From positions 227,272,501 to 227,336,500 of the forward strand of contig JAUMIR010000004.1 of NCBI GenBank assembly GCA_030847615.1: a stretch of 64,000 nt of DNA, given 5' to 3'. Each line of letters begins with the position of its first letter. The first letter of the stretch is position 1. Shown here in pieces: positions 53,829-63,764 of the stretch. Under the pieces are notes generated by a model. That model saw nothing but the letters and a program-made list of their open reading frames with translations, made no database searches and was not told the DNA's origin. A program made the translations under genes and the position numbers. Source of the DNA: Gambelia wislizenii (lineage: Eukaryota; Chordata; Lepidosauria; Squamata; Crotaphytidae).

Positions 53829-54057
53829 CTTCGATATTAAAATGAATTGTTGCAGCATCTTTACATTGTATAAACAAGCAGAAATCTTATCTTTAGTTTG
53901 CTGATCCTTATGTATCTAAAATGACACTTCCAAGAGGCAGGTATCAGCCTGTTGGGGAGAACTCTAAGCATTCCATGAAAACAACAACAAATATTTCAGC
54001 CTAAGAAGCAACTCCTTCTGCAGTAGCCAACAGAGCATGTTCAGTTGCCACACAACA

Positions 54058-54112
54058 CTGGCTGGCTGGCTGCCTGCCTGCCTGATTGACTGACTGACTG
54101 ACTGACTGACTG
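54058..54112 (+). repeat. Compound tetranucleotide microsatellite
   Basis: About three GGCT units, then three GCCT, then seven GACT, sharing the phase CTxx. It appears to be one array that changed sequence twice. Confidence 0.95.
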
Positions 54113-54245
54113 TAGGAAGAGAACACTTGGTAGAAAAATAAATGGAATCCCAGAAGAAGATATGGCTGATTGATCTGAACACTAGAGTATTCCACACTGT
54201 ACAATACTTTGTTGAGGTCCCACAACCACTTTATACATATAGGCT

Positions 54246-54462
54246 ATATCCATACTGCATAATTATAGTGTTTTGATACAATTTCACCTGACATTTTGAT
54301 ACAATTTCACCTGACATTACATGCTGTGTAATCCTGAGATTTGTAGTTTGGTGAGGTACTTACTATTATTATTATTATTATTATTATTATTGCCAAAGAA
54401 CTGTGATGGTTGTAGTTGAGAGTAGTGTACTAGTGCTATAAATATACAATATGGATACACCC
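54246..54462. mobile_element. Family D palindromic MITE with (ATT)n
   Basis: TATCCATACTGCATAATTAT and ATACAATATGGATACACCC at the ends; TGAGATTTGTAGTTTGGTG near the centre. An (ATT)n run (54363-54391) has expanded inside, and a 27-bp block at 54274 is duplicated. Confidence 0.7.
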
Positions 54463-55535
54463 ATAAAAGGCTTCTCAACTCAAGTGTCTGACGCTCAAAA
54501 GCAACAAAAACTGATGGAGAACACAGCTCCCAGGAACTTATCTGTCTGTGGGGATACTTTGTCAAAGAGGTTCTACAGCCTTGAATGGCAATTGTGCTAC
54601 CAACATAAAGGGACAGAAGTACTCTGAAAATGGCTAACAGCCAGCCCATCTAGGCAGATCTTATGTGTTTACATGGATGAAAACTATAGTGTTCTGATGA
54701 GGGGCAAATTTCAGCATTCCCAGAATGGCAGGGTGGGGAAAGCCTGCAGGCTGCATTTGTCCCCAACCCCTGCTTTTTTCTTTTTTCTTTTTTTTTTGCA
54801 TATCCCTAGAATGTTCCCAAACTTGGAAGCTTGGCATTATCCATACCCCATGACTCTCCCAGCCTTTAAAAACGGCCAAAATGGGCTGAATATGTGGGAT
54901 ATAAAAATCAGAAGTCCGTTCTGGTCACTTCCACTTCTGAACCTAATTTCCAGTTGATTTTCCACTGAAATTGCAGCCAAAAATGTGGCTCCAAAGTGAT
55001 TGGAGCATGCCCTTGGTTTTCATATCTGAGATTTAAATATGATCCATAATAATTTATGGGTTAAAGATAAGGAGTTTCGGAATGTTATTCACCTGCACTG
55101 AGTTTTGTCCAAGTCTGTTTAAGGATATATTCTTGCTATAAGATTTTTCTTCTTGGAAAAACCATGTACACTTCATTTACAAAATGGACACTGCCAAATC
55201 CGGTAGACCTAAAATTAGATTTGCCAGCTGTGTTGTGGTTTGCAGGCAGGCACAAGCATGTCTGCATCTCTTGGAAAGAATCTTGTGCTGAAATTTATAA
55301 GAAATCTGTTGTCTCTATGTCATGCAGAGAGAACACATGACTTGAAAACAACAACATTTTATCAGCTTCAGTATACTGGAAAAGACTTCTGTCTTCTACC
55401 CCCTACTCCCTGCTGTTATCACCACAATAATCAGAAAATCTTTCATGCACCTAATCTGAGGATCCTGTGGCATGATATCACTGTTCCAGCTGAAAGGAGA
55501 ATTTTGCATTCTCTTAATACTGTGTAAGTTATCAG
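54463..55535. other. Unassigned sequence
   Basis: No recognisable repeat or gene. A pyrimidine run lies near 54774-54798. The 95-codon frame at 55240-55527 has no known motif. Confidence 0.45.
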
Positions 55536-55772
55536 GGCTTGGACCTAAATACTCTTAAGGCACCAGATACTGTCTGATCTTGGAAGCTAAGCAGGGTCAG
55601 ACCTGGTTAGTACTTGGGTGGGAGACTGCCAACAAATACCAGGTGCTATAGGCTATATTTCAGAGGAAGGAACTGGCAAAGCCACTTCTGAGTATTCCTT
55701 GCCTAGGAAAACCCTATGAAATTCATGGGGTTGTCATAAACAACAAATGACTTGAAGGCACACACACACAAG
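55536..55772 (+). mobile_element. 5S-rRNA-headed SINE with BovB-like tail
   Basis: 55565-55654 is clearly 5S rRNA: TCTGATCTTGGAAGCTAAGC, AGGGTCAGACCTGGTTAGTA, CTTGGGTGGGAGACTGCC and ACCAGGTGCTATAGGCT. The internal promoter boxes A (AAGCTAAGCAGGGT) and C (GGTTAGTACTTGGGTGGGA) are nearly intact. The body CAGAGGAAGGAACTGGCAAA and the tail CATAAACAACAAATGACTTG and AAGGCACACACACA are those of the tRNA-headed SINEs. It is therefore a retroposed SINE and not a 5S gene. Confidence 0.92.
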
Positions 55773-56227
55773 TTGTTACGGGTATCAAGCCAGATACAGT
55801 AGTGATCGGCCCCAGGCGTCTTGCTCCTTACACCATCATGGTGAGTTACAAGCAGAAGGGATTGCTGGCCTATATGTGGCTGTTCTGCTGTACCATTACT
55901 ACAGACAGAGTTTGACAGAGTCGTCCCCAGCTCCATGATAATGTGACAGAAGGAGCCAAAAGCTCTTCCATTGGGCCTCATAGACAGGGTTATCCAAAGC
56001 CATTTTGATCCCTGGAGCAAAGAACAAGATTAGAATAACAGAATCACAGACATGGAAGGTACCACAGGGGGCATCTAGCCAAGCTTCTGCTAGATCCCCT
56101 TCATTCCCTGTACAGAAACCAACTGGACTAGTAGTGAAATCTTTTGCACTGGGATTGGGATAGATATTCCATCTCATCTCATCAGAGGGCAGCAGACTAA
56201 TTTTGAGACAGCAGGACATTTGACTGA
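55773..56227. other. Unassigned, with a CR1-like scrap at 56040-56110
   Basis: CAGAATCACAGACATGGAAG and CATCTAGCCAAGCTTCTGC weakly resemble the CR1 3' end read in reverse. I see nothing else. Confidence 0.4.
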
Positions 56228-56448
56228 TGTAGAGAGCCAGTGTGGTATTGTGGTTTGAGCATTGGATTAGAGACCAGGGTTCAAACCCCTACTCAGTCAT
56301 AGAAATCACCTATGGGTGACCTTGGGCAAATTACACTCTCAGTCTGACAGCAACGCAATGGCAAACCCCCTCTGAACAAACCCAGTGATAGCGTCAGTTT
56401 AGGGTTGCCATAAGTCAAGAAATGACTTGAAGCCACACAACAACAACA
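56228..56448 (+). mobile_element. tRNA-headed SINE with BovB-like tail
   Basis: AGAGAGCCAGTGTGGTATTG, TGGTTTGAGCATTGG (A-box region), GGGTTCAAACCCC (B-box, 56277-56289), CTCTGAACAAACCCAGTGAT, then GGTTGCCATAAGTCAAGAAA, TGACTTGAAGCCACACAACA. Confidence 0.92.
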
Positions 56449-57833
56449 TAATATTTGACTAGCCAAGAGACCCAGAAGAAACAAACTGGGGTGGGGTACC
56501 ACCCACAACTGCCCCTTCAGCATCTACCACCCATTCTGCCTAATAATAGGGCAATCCGTTTTTGAACATCTCTCCTTTGGTCTTCTCAATCTGGGCTACT
56601 CACAGACTAGTGTCACCTTATACAGCTTGCAGAGAAGTGCAGCTCCTAGCATCAGCCCTGGTGAAAAATTTGTTGGAAACTCAATGAACCCAATAAGCGC
56701 ATGAATAAGACAAAGGTTTTGGATCTGAAAGAGGGACTGCAGCCATATCAAAGGTTAGCAAAAAGTAATTAAAAGAAATGACCCCAATAGAGAAGATACT
56801 TGTTAAATAAAAGGCTGTTTGATTGGGTGGTCTAGTATCAAGGTTTCCAACAATTAATGAGAGCTGCAGGGAGAATAAGGACTTAACACTGAAGAACTTT
56901 TCCATATTTTCCTATAAAGGACATGCGTGGCTTTATGTTTCACATTATTCAACAAGAAAATCAGCTAGTGTAAGCGGGTTAGCAGCAACTAACTTTTGTG
57001 CATGGAAGTGTCTAAAATGCAGTTGATTCTGTCATTCACATAATTTTGCCATAACCAACTCTTTGGCAAGAATAGAGGGTTTAATGTTACATAATTTTGT
57101 CCATAATTTTTGTGCAGGTACTGAACAAACTGGCTCTGGTGCCTGATTTGCTGAAGTATTAGCCTGCATGGGTTTAGTGTGCCTGTGCAAAATCTTATTT
57201 GCATTTTAGGCTAGAAAAGCAGAGTATTCCCAGCAAGACAAATGTGGTGGCACCACTTGCTACAGTTTGCTAGAATGCATAGTGTAGAGTTTGGTGGTTC
57301 AAATCTCTACCTTTTGTCATGGACATATAATTGTTTCCAGCTGGTCCTCTTTGAAGCCAAACTACTTCCAGCCCAGGCTTTTGAACCAATCAGTCAATGA
57401 TCTAGGCAATGCCACTTGCATTGCACTTCCAAAGGGGGAGCCTGAATGCAGAATAGCAGACAGGTGTTCTGTTCAAAAGGTGTGCACAACAGGCCAGCCG
57501 TTAGTCTTTAAATAAAATGAAAAAGTGGGAATTGTATTTCCTAGTTTAGACCAGCAGAGTGGGGAGGGATTTTCATATTGTTGCCTAGCTTCATATTGCC
57601 GCATGTGTTTGTGTGTGAGGGAATCACTTTTGCTTGTGCTTTTATTGACAATTTATTGGATCACTTTTCTCAAATTGTGTGAAGTCCCCAAATGATAATG
57701 GAGAGTGATTCTTTTGTATGAAATGGATGTGCATTGAAAATGGTTCATGCAAAGAACAGCTGAAATGCTATGGAGCCACATAGCTAGAATATAGCATCTC
57801 CTTTCCAGTTACAAGAGCAATTTGGTGACTTTA
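56449..57833. other. Unassigned sequence
   Basis: No repeat family or coding frame is recognised in about 1.4 kb. Confidence 0.45.
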
Positions 57834-58384
57834 TCAGACCACCCCATGTTAATGTTCTTTTGCCGTCATAAATTGTGGTGGTTTTATGCCAGCAAAAGAA
57901 CCCCCCCACCACCACATTTACCTTGAGCAGCATCAATGAGGCTTCCCTAGCAGTAACAGAGCACAAGCAGAGCCCCGATTCTCATGAGAAGATGCTAGCA
58001 CGGGAAATTTTTAAAATAAAGCAAAAAACAAAACAAAACACCACCAAAAAAAAGTACAGCAAAGCACAAATCACATGTAAAGTCCCAAGTCCGGGGGGGG
58101 TATCATAAAAAGAGTATCCTCTACCTGGCTGTCGTGATCTCACCCAGAAGTGTTTCCCCATTGACGCTGCACTCAAGTGAGTTCAATAGCACAAGGATTC
58201 AAACCCCAACAATACCGGCAACAAAGCAGAATAGGAGATCTATTGATGACTTGGCCCATCAATAAAACAGGACAGCTTTTTAACTAGATATGATTCCGAA
58301 AGGATGACGTTGCCTGGTATGCGTGCCCTTTCGCAATCATTAGGCATCCTTATGACGCCATGTTTGCCACATCTGATAAAGTCT
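57834..58384 (+). mobile_element. Family A DNA transposon, diverged subfamily
   Basis: Left GGTGACTTTATCAGACCACC; right CCACATCTGATAAAGTC. The interior shares GATTCTCATGAGAAGATG, CTCTACCTGGCTGTCGTGAT and TCACCCAGAAGTGTTTCCCC. It is closest to the 25935 copy (CTTTTGCCGTCATAA against CTTTTGCTGGCATAA). The target duplication is no longer readable. Confidence 0.78.
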
Positions 58385-58611
58385 TTAGCCTTTTTCTCAT
58401 GGTACTTCTATGAAGAAGGAAACCATGCAGAGAGAACCTGCAGAGCAGCCCACTCCAATGAAATGTGTCTGCCCCTATGTGAAGGAGGGAAATCTATTGC
58501 ATTCCCTGGTCCTGTACGGCTGAATGCACAGAGCTCCAGGATCTGGAGAAGACTTCATGCAAAACAGTCAATACAGGAAGGCTTTCCTGCCAAACATGCC
58601 AACTTTTAACA

Positions 58612-59257
58612 CATAGGGAACTGGATATGTTTAGCTTGGAGAGGTGAAGATTGAGAGATGATATGATAGCCACTTTTACATTTCTGAAGGGATGTCATGT
58701 AGAAGATGGAGTGAGTTTGTTTTCTGCTGCCCCAGAGACTAGAGCACAAACTGATGGATTTAAATTACAAGAAAAGAGATCCCACTTAAACTTTAGGAAG
58801 AATTTCTTGACTGTAAAAACTGTTTGACAGTGGGGTAGACAAGGTAAGTCATGGACTCTCCTTCTTTGGAAGTCTTTAAACAGAGGCTGAATGGGCAACT
58901 ATCCGGAGTGCTTTAGTTGAACAACTTGTCTCCCCGCGCCAGTATGTGCGGAACAAATATCCATGGTTTCAGTTATCCCTGGCTGAAAAAATAGGAACAC
59001 ATACCACAGAGTTGTGCTGGAAAATGCCTAGAGAGGTGTCCTCTCTAGGAATCTCTAGGTCCTCCAATGCAACTTGATGGTATCTTTGGAGCAGAAGTCC
59101 TTTATTTTAATAGGGTTCACTATTATCCGCAGTTTCATTTATAAACGGTATGTCCAGGAACATATCCTCTGCAGATACAGGGAGCAGCATGTATGGCACA
59201 GGATTGGACTAGATGGCCCCTGCAATCCCTTCCAGTTCAAAGATCCTATGATTCTAA
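58612..59257 (+). mobile_element. CR1 3' fragment split by a Tigger-type MITE
   Basis: 58612-58919 gives GAACTGGATATGTTTAGCTT, AGGGATGTCATGTAGAAGAT and CTTTAAACAGAGGCTGAATG. The tail resumes at 59196 with GGATTGGACTAGATGGCCCC and ends ATCCTATGATTCTA. Confidence 0.82.
58921..59190. mobile_element. Tigger/mariner-type MITE inside CR1
   Basis: CAAATATCCATGGTTTCAGT, CTCTCTAGGAATCTCTAGGT and CACTATTATCCGCAGTTTCA with GCAGATACAGGG at the right. It is the same design as 12996-13262, but diverged. Confidence 0.65.
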
Positions 59258-59538
59258 GTGAGCGGAGTGTTTGTGTGTGTGGAAAAGCAGTGTGAAGTAT
59301 CATGCAATATGAGCTAAGTTGCGCCTCATCAAAGTGATAACCTTTTTGTCTCGGTTGTACTATTTCAGGACATAGATGGAGACTCATCAGAACAGCAATG
59401 TGGCTCTCCAGAGAGCTTTCCCAGCCCAAATGTCCATTCTGAGGAGGGTCATAGAATCATAGAATCATAGAATTGCAGAGTTGGAAGAGACCACGAGGGC
59501 CATCCAGTCCAACCCCCCTGCCACGCAGGAAATCTTGA

Positions 59539-62500
59539 TCAAAGCATCCCCGACAGATGGCCATCCAGCCTCTGTTTAAAGACCTCCAAGGAAGGAGACC
59601 CCACCACGCTCCGAGGGAGTGTGTTCCACTGCCGGACAGCTCTGACTGTCAAAAAGTTCCTCCTCATGTTGAGGTGGAATCTCTGTTCCTGGAGCTTGCA
59701 CCCATTGCTCTGTGTTCCAGTCTCTGGAGTAGCAGAAAACAAGCCTGCTCCATCCTCAACGTGACATCCCTTCAAATACTTAAACAGGGCTATCATATCG
59801 CCTCTTAACCGTCTTTTTTCCAGGCTAAACATACCCAGCTCCCTAAGTCTCTCCTCATAAGGCATCGTTTCCAGACCTTTCACCATTTTAGTTGCCCTTC
59901 TCTGGACACGCTCCAATTTGTCAATATCCTTTCTGAATTGTGGTGCCCAGAACTGGACACAGTATTCTAAGTGAGGTCTGACCAAGGCAGAATAGAGTGG
60001 CACTATTACTTCCCTTGATCTAGACACTATACTTCTATTGATACAGCCCAAAATTGCATTGGCCTTTTTAGCTGCTGCATCACACTGTTGGCTCATGTTC
60101 ACCTTGTGGTCTACTAGGACTCCTAGATCCCTTTCGCACGTAGTCTCATTCAGCCAGGTCTCTCCCATCCTATATTTATGCATTTCATTTTTCCGCCCTA
60201 AATGCAGTACTTTACATTTCTCCGTATTGAATTTCATTTTGTTAGCTTTGGCCCAGCTCGCCAGTCTATCCAGGTCATTCTGAATTTTGATCCTGTCCTC
60301 TAGGGTATTAGCTACTCCTCCCAATTTGGTGTCATCTGCAAATTTGATAAGTATGCCCCTAATTCCCTCATTTAAGTCATTGATAAAGATGTTGAATAGC
60401 ACTGGGCCCAGGACAGAACCCTGTGGTACCCCACTGGTCACATCTTTCCAAGACGAAGAGGAGCCACTGCTGAGCACCCTTTGGGTTTGGCCGGTCAACC
60501 AATTACAAATCCATTGAACAGTTAACTTGTCTAGCCCACATTCTACAAGCTTGTTTGCAAGAATGTCATGGGGAACCTTGTCAAAGGCCTTACTGAAATC
60601 AAGGTATGCAATGTCCACAGCATTCCCTTCATCTACCAAGCTGGTAACTTTATCAAAAAAAGAGATCAGATTAGTCTGGCATGACTTGTTTCTCGGAAAC
60701 CCATGTTGACTTTTTGTGATTATGGCATTGCCTTCTAAATGTTCACAGACTCTCTGTTTAATGATCTGTTCTAGAATCTTCCCTGGTATTGATGTCAGAC
60801 TAACTGGACGATAATTGTTGGGATCCTCTTTTTTCCCCTTTTTGAAGATGGGAACAACGTTTGCCCTCCTCCAGTCTGCTGGGACCTCTCCTGTTCTCCA
60901 GGAGTTCTCAAATATTATTGCCAATGGCTCTGAGATTATATTTGCCAGCTCTTTTAATACTCTTGGATGTAGTTCATCTGGTCCTGGAGATTTAAATTCA
61001 TTTAGATTAAGAAGGTATTCCTGTACTACCTCTTTACTTATTTTGAGCTGGATTTCCCCTATTGTGTCCTCTGTTCCATTATCCTCAGGTTGGACCTCCT
61101 TTTCCTTTTCTGAAAACACTGAGGCAAAGAAGGTGTTGAGTAATTCTGCCTTTTCTCTGTCCCCTGTTAGCATTTTGCCATCTTCTCCACGTAGCGGCCC
61201 TATCATTTCCTTCTTCCTCCTTTTGCTGCGGACATACCCAAAAAAACCCTTTTTATTGTTCTTAACCTCCCTAGCAAGCCTGAGCTCATTCTGCGCTTTA
61301 GCTTTTCTGACTTTACTCCTACACGTGTTCGCTATCTGTTTGAATTCTTCCTTGGTGATTTCCCCCCTTTTCCATTTCCTATACATGTTCCGTTTAAAAC
61401 TTAGCTCCATTGAAAGTTCTTTAGTCATCCATCCTGGTTTCTTGAGACATCTCCCATTTTTCTTCCTCAATGGTACTGTTTGAAATTGTGCCTTCAGTAT
61501 CTCCCTTTTGAGAAAGTCCCATCCGTCTTGAGGTCTCTTCTCTTTTAGTATTCCTGACCATGGGATCATCCCAAGTATTTCCCTGAGTTTAGTGAAATCA
61601 GCTCTCCTAAAGTCAAGAATACGTGTCTGACTATGCCTGGCTTCTCCTTTCCATTGTATAACAAACTCTAGGAGAACATGATCACTCTCACCTAAGGATC
61701 CCACCACTTGCACCCCATTAACCAGGTCGTCTCTGTTGGTTAGGATCAGATCTAAAATAGCTGACCCCCTTGTTGCCTCTTCCACCTTTTGGACCACGAA
61801 ATTGTCTTCCAGGCATGTAAGGAATTTGCTAGACCTTGTAGTTTTGGCTGAGTTAGATTGCCAGCAAATATCAGGATAGTTGAAGTGACCCATCACTACT
61901 ACATCTCTCCTTTCTGCATGTATGTTCATCTGTTCTAGAAAGGCAACATCCAATTCCTCCGTCTGATTTGGGGGTCTGTAGTAGAGTCCTACAATAACAT
62001 CCCTGTTGTTTCCCTCCCCTTTAATTTTTATCCAGATGCTCTCCACCTGGCTTCCAGTATTGATGTCATGGATCACTTCACTGGTGTAAATATCCCTGAC
62101 ATATAATGCTATTCCTCCTCCTTTCCTGTTTGGCCTGTTTCTCCTATAAAGGTTATACCCCTCTATTCCTACATTCCAATCATGAGACTCGTCCCACCAG
62201 GTTTCAGTAACGCCTATTATATCATATTTGTTTTGTAGTGCAAGGAGTTCAAGTTCATCTTGCTTATTTCCCATGCTCTGTGCATTAGTGTAGAGACATC
62301 TGAGACCATGTGTTCCCTTTACTTGCTGCCTGTGCAAGTTTTTTTGCCTCCCACTGTTGGGTCCTTGAGCTGTTGGCCTTGTTCCCTCTATGACAGTTTG
62401 ACTATTTTCTCCAGCCCTTTTGCCTTCCAGAATACTGTCTCCCTCCCCCATTTGACTCAGTTTAAAGCCCTCCTGATCAAATTCTTGAGACTGTTGGCAA

Positions 62501-62610
62501 AAATGTTTCTTCCAACTGTTGTAAGATGCACCCCATCTCTTGCCAGAAGTCCCCCCGCATGGAAGCGCAGTCCATGATCCAAGAATCCAATTTGTTCTCG
62601 GCGACACCAT
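59539..62610 (-). CDS. CR1 ORF2: endonuclease and reverse transcriptase, 1023 aa, open
   Basis: Catalyses target-primed reverse transcription: the endonuclease nicks DNA and the polymerase copies CR1 RNA. The endonuclease is at residues ~100-330, with CLYTNAQSMGNK, GVTETWWDE (~134) and SDHVLLEF. At residue 242 the universal GDFN motif reads GHFN (codon at 61885-61887), replacing a conserved Asp, so nicking is probably lost. The reverse transcriptase (~500-800) is intact by eye: NNYRPVSLTSIPGK, AYLDFSKAFD (~668), SGVPQGSVLGP (~724) and FADDT (ADD at 758-760). The C-terminus ends QRLDGHLSGML. The ATG used here overlaps ORF1 by 154 bases in another frame, and the true start may be downstream. 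It was likely expressed from bicistronic CR1 RNA when active. Confidence 0.92.
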   Translation of the reverse strand: MVSPRTNWILGSWTALPCGGTSGKRWGASYNSWKKHFCQQSQEFDQEGFKLSQMGEGDSILEGKRAGENSQTVIEGTRPTAQGPNSGRQKNLHRQQVKGTHGLRCLYTNAQSMGNKQDELELLALQNKYDIIGVTETWWDESHDWNVGIEGYNLYRRNRPNRKGGGIALYVRDIYTSEVIHDINTGSQVESIWIKIKGEGNNRDVIVGLYYRPPNQTEELDVAFLEQMNIHAERRDVVVMGHFNYPDICWQSNSAKTTRSSKFLTCLEDNFVVQKVEEATRGSAILDLILTNRDDLVNGVQVVGSLGESDHVLLEFVIQWKGEARHSQTRILDFRRADFTKLREILGMIPWSGILKEKRPQDGWDFLKREILKAQFQTVPLRKKNGRCLKKPGWMTKELSMELSFKRNMYRKWKRGEITKEEFKQIANTCRSKVRKAKAQNELRLAREVKNNKKGFFGYVRSKRRKKEMIGPLRGEDGKMLTGDREKAELLNTFFASVFSEKEKEVQPEDNGTEDTIGEIQLKISKEVVQEYLLNLNEFKSPGPDELHPRVLKELANIISEPLAIIFENSWRTGEVPADWRRANVVPIFKKGKKEDPNNYRPVSLTSIPGKILEQIIKQRVCEHLEGNAIITKSQHGFPRNKSCQTNLISFFDKVTSLVDEGNAVDIAYLDFSKAFDKVPHDILANKLVECGLDKLTVQWICNWLTGQTQRVLSSGSSSSWKDVTSGVPQGSVLGPVLFNIFINDLNEGIRGILIKFADDTKLGGVANTLEDRIKIQNDLDRLASWAKANKMKFNTEKCKVLHLGRKNEMHKYRMGETWLNETTCERDLGVLVDHKVNMSQQCDAAAKKANAILGCINRSIVSRSREVIVPLYSALVRPHLEYCVQFWAPQFRKDIDKLERVQRRATKMVKGLETMPYEERLRELGMFSLEKRRLRGDMIALFKYLKGCHVEDGAGLFSATPETGTQSNGCKLQEQRFHLNMRRNFLTVRAVRQWNTLPRSVVGSPSLEVFKQRLDGHLSGML

Positions 62611-63080
62611 CTACGGAGCCAGTTGTTTACGTCGGCTATTTTCCTCTCCCTTCTTGGACCATGCCCTTCAACTGGCAGAAGAGACGAGATGACCACCTGT
62701 GCGTTCATTTCTTTCAGCTTCCTTCCCAGGGCCTCATAATCTCTTCTGATCTTGGGAAAGCTGTGCCTTGCAGTATCATTGGTTCCCACATGAACCAAAA
62801 GGAAGGGGTAATGATCCGTAGGCTTGACGAGTCTTGTCAGCCTCTCGGTCACATCACAGATCTTTGCCCCAGGGAGACAACACACCTCCCGAGTCATCTT
62901 GTCAGGCCCACATACCACTGCTTCTGTACCCCTCAGCAAGGAGTCCCCCACCACCACCACCACATGCCTCCGCTGAGGCTTCGCAGCTGCTGTTCCTTGC
63001 GGTGGTCCTCTCAAGGTCCCCTGCTCTACCCCTGAAGTCTGTCCTCTCTCTCCCTGTCTGTCATTCCTCAGAGGCAGGCA
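62457..63080 (-). CDS. CR1 ORF1, C-terminal esterase (SGNH) domain, partial
   Basis: The frame is open from just after a stop at 63081-63083. It shows the SGNH/GDSL hydrolase blocks known in CR1 ORF1 proteins: VVVVVGDSLLRG (catalytic Ser), LVHVGTNDT (block III Asn), and DGVHLTTVG near the end (catalytic Asp/His). The Ser is ~25, Asn ~79, Asp ~160 and His ~163 counted from the TTG codon at 63014. The N-terminal half of ORF1, which in relatives carries a zinc-binding domain, is missing. There is no ATG, so this is a fragment. In the family the protein is thought to bind RNA or assist transposition. Confidence 0.88.
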   Translation of the reverse strand, partial: CLPLRNDRQGERGQTSGVEQGTLRGPPQGTAAAKPQRRHVVVVVGDSLLRGTEAVVCGPDKMTREVCCLPGAKICDVTERLTRLVKPTDHYPFLLVHVGTNDTARHSFPKIRRDYEALGRKLKEMNAQVVISSLLPVEGHGPRRERKIADVNNWLRRWCRREQIGFLDHGLRFHAGGLLARDGVHLTTVGRNIFANSLKNLIRRALN

Positions 63081-63083
63081 CTA

Positions 63084-63401
63084 TGGGTCAGGTAGCCATG
63101 CAGATTCCCTATGCCATAGTGGCACAACCAACCTCTGGTGTCACATCACTCATAATGCCCTTCTCTGCGAGAAAACCCTTCAGACACAGATGGAGGAAAC
63201 AGAGCTTGGAGAAGATACTTTTTTTGACTGCAACTCCCAGAATCCCCAGCCAACATTCTTTATGGGCCACTGTCTTGTAGGAGCAGAAAAGAATGAGCTA
63301 TGGCTGTGCTGGATCTTCTTTTCCCTTTAGGTTTGTTAGATTTTTAAAAATTATTGTTAATTATTATTATTATAACCAACATGTAGATGATGTTTCAGCA
63401 A
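63084..63401. other. Unassigned sequence with a MITE scrap
   Basis: GACTGCAACTCCCAGAATCC and CCAGCCAACATTCTTTATGG near 63228 look like half of a family F-type palindrome. An (ATT)-rich run lies at 63347-63373. Confidence 0.45.
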
Positions 63402-63656
63402 CAGTAGGACCTCCGTATCAGCTGAGGATTGGTTTTGGGGGAGGGGCGTAGATACTGAAAACCATGGATAATAGCAATCACCATTGAAAATATTGCGACT
63501 TCTGGTGTAAAATACCATAGAGTTGCCTCAGAGGACCTAGAAAATGGCTAGAGAGGACACATTTTCTAGGAAGACTCTGTGGTAGTTGTGTTGTTTTGTG
63601 TCCCGTGGATAATTGAATCAGTGGATAATGAATCAGTGGATATGGGGGTCCTACTG
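63402..63656. mobile_element. Tigger/mariner-type MITE
   Basis: CAGTAGGACCTCCGTATCAG and GATATGGGGGTCCTACTG are inverted. The right flank is TA and the left has decayed. The body matches 12996-13262, including CATTTTCTAGGAAGACTC. Confidence 0.88.
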
Positions 63657-63764
63657 TATAGGTATCAACCAACCCTATAGGTAAGAGTTCAGTAAGCTGT
63701 GGCTGTTTCTTTACAGCCAATTTCTCAACCTAGTGCCCTACGGATGTGTTGGCCTACAGCTTGC

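Larger units (their letters stand above)
59449..63080 (-). mobile_element. CR1 LINE, nearly full length
   Basis: About 3.6 kb on the minus strand, made of the ORF1 C-terminal part, the full ORF2 and a short 3' UTR. It ends in repeated ATAGAATC units at 59449-59475. The first part of ORF1 and the 5' UTR are missing. ORF2 has no internal stop, so this is the youngest-looking LINE in the window. Confidence 0.95.

Noticed and set aside
55565..55654. 5S ribosomal RNA gene
   Set aside because: The 5S part is diverged and fused to the body and tail of a SINE, so it is a retroposed SINE head.
60815..61483. 222-codon plus-strand frame
   Set aside because: It is the antisense shadow of CR1 ORF2, which has clear catalytic motifs on the minus strand.
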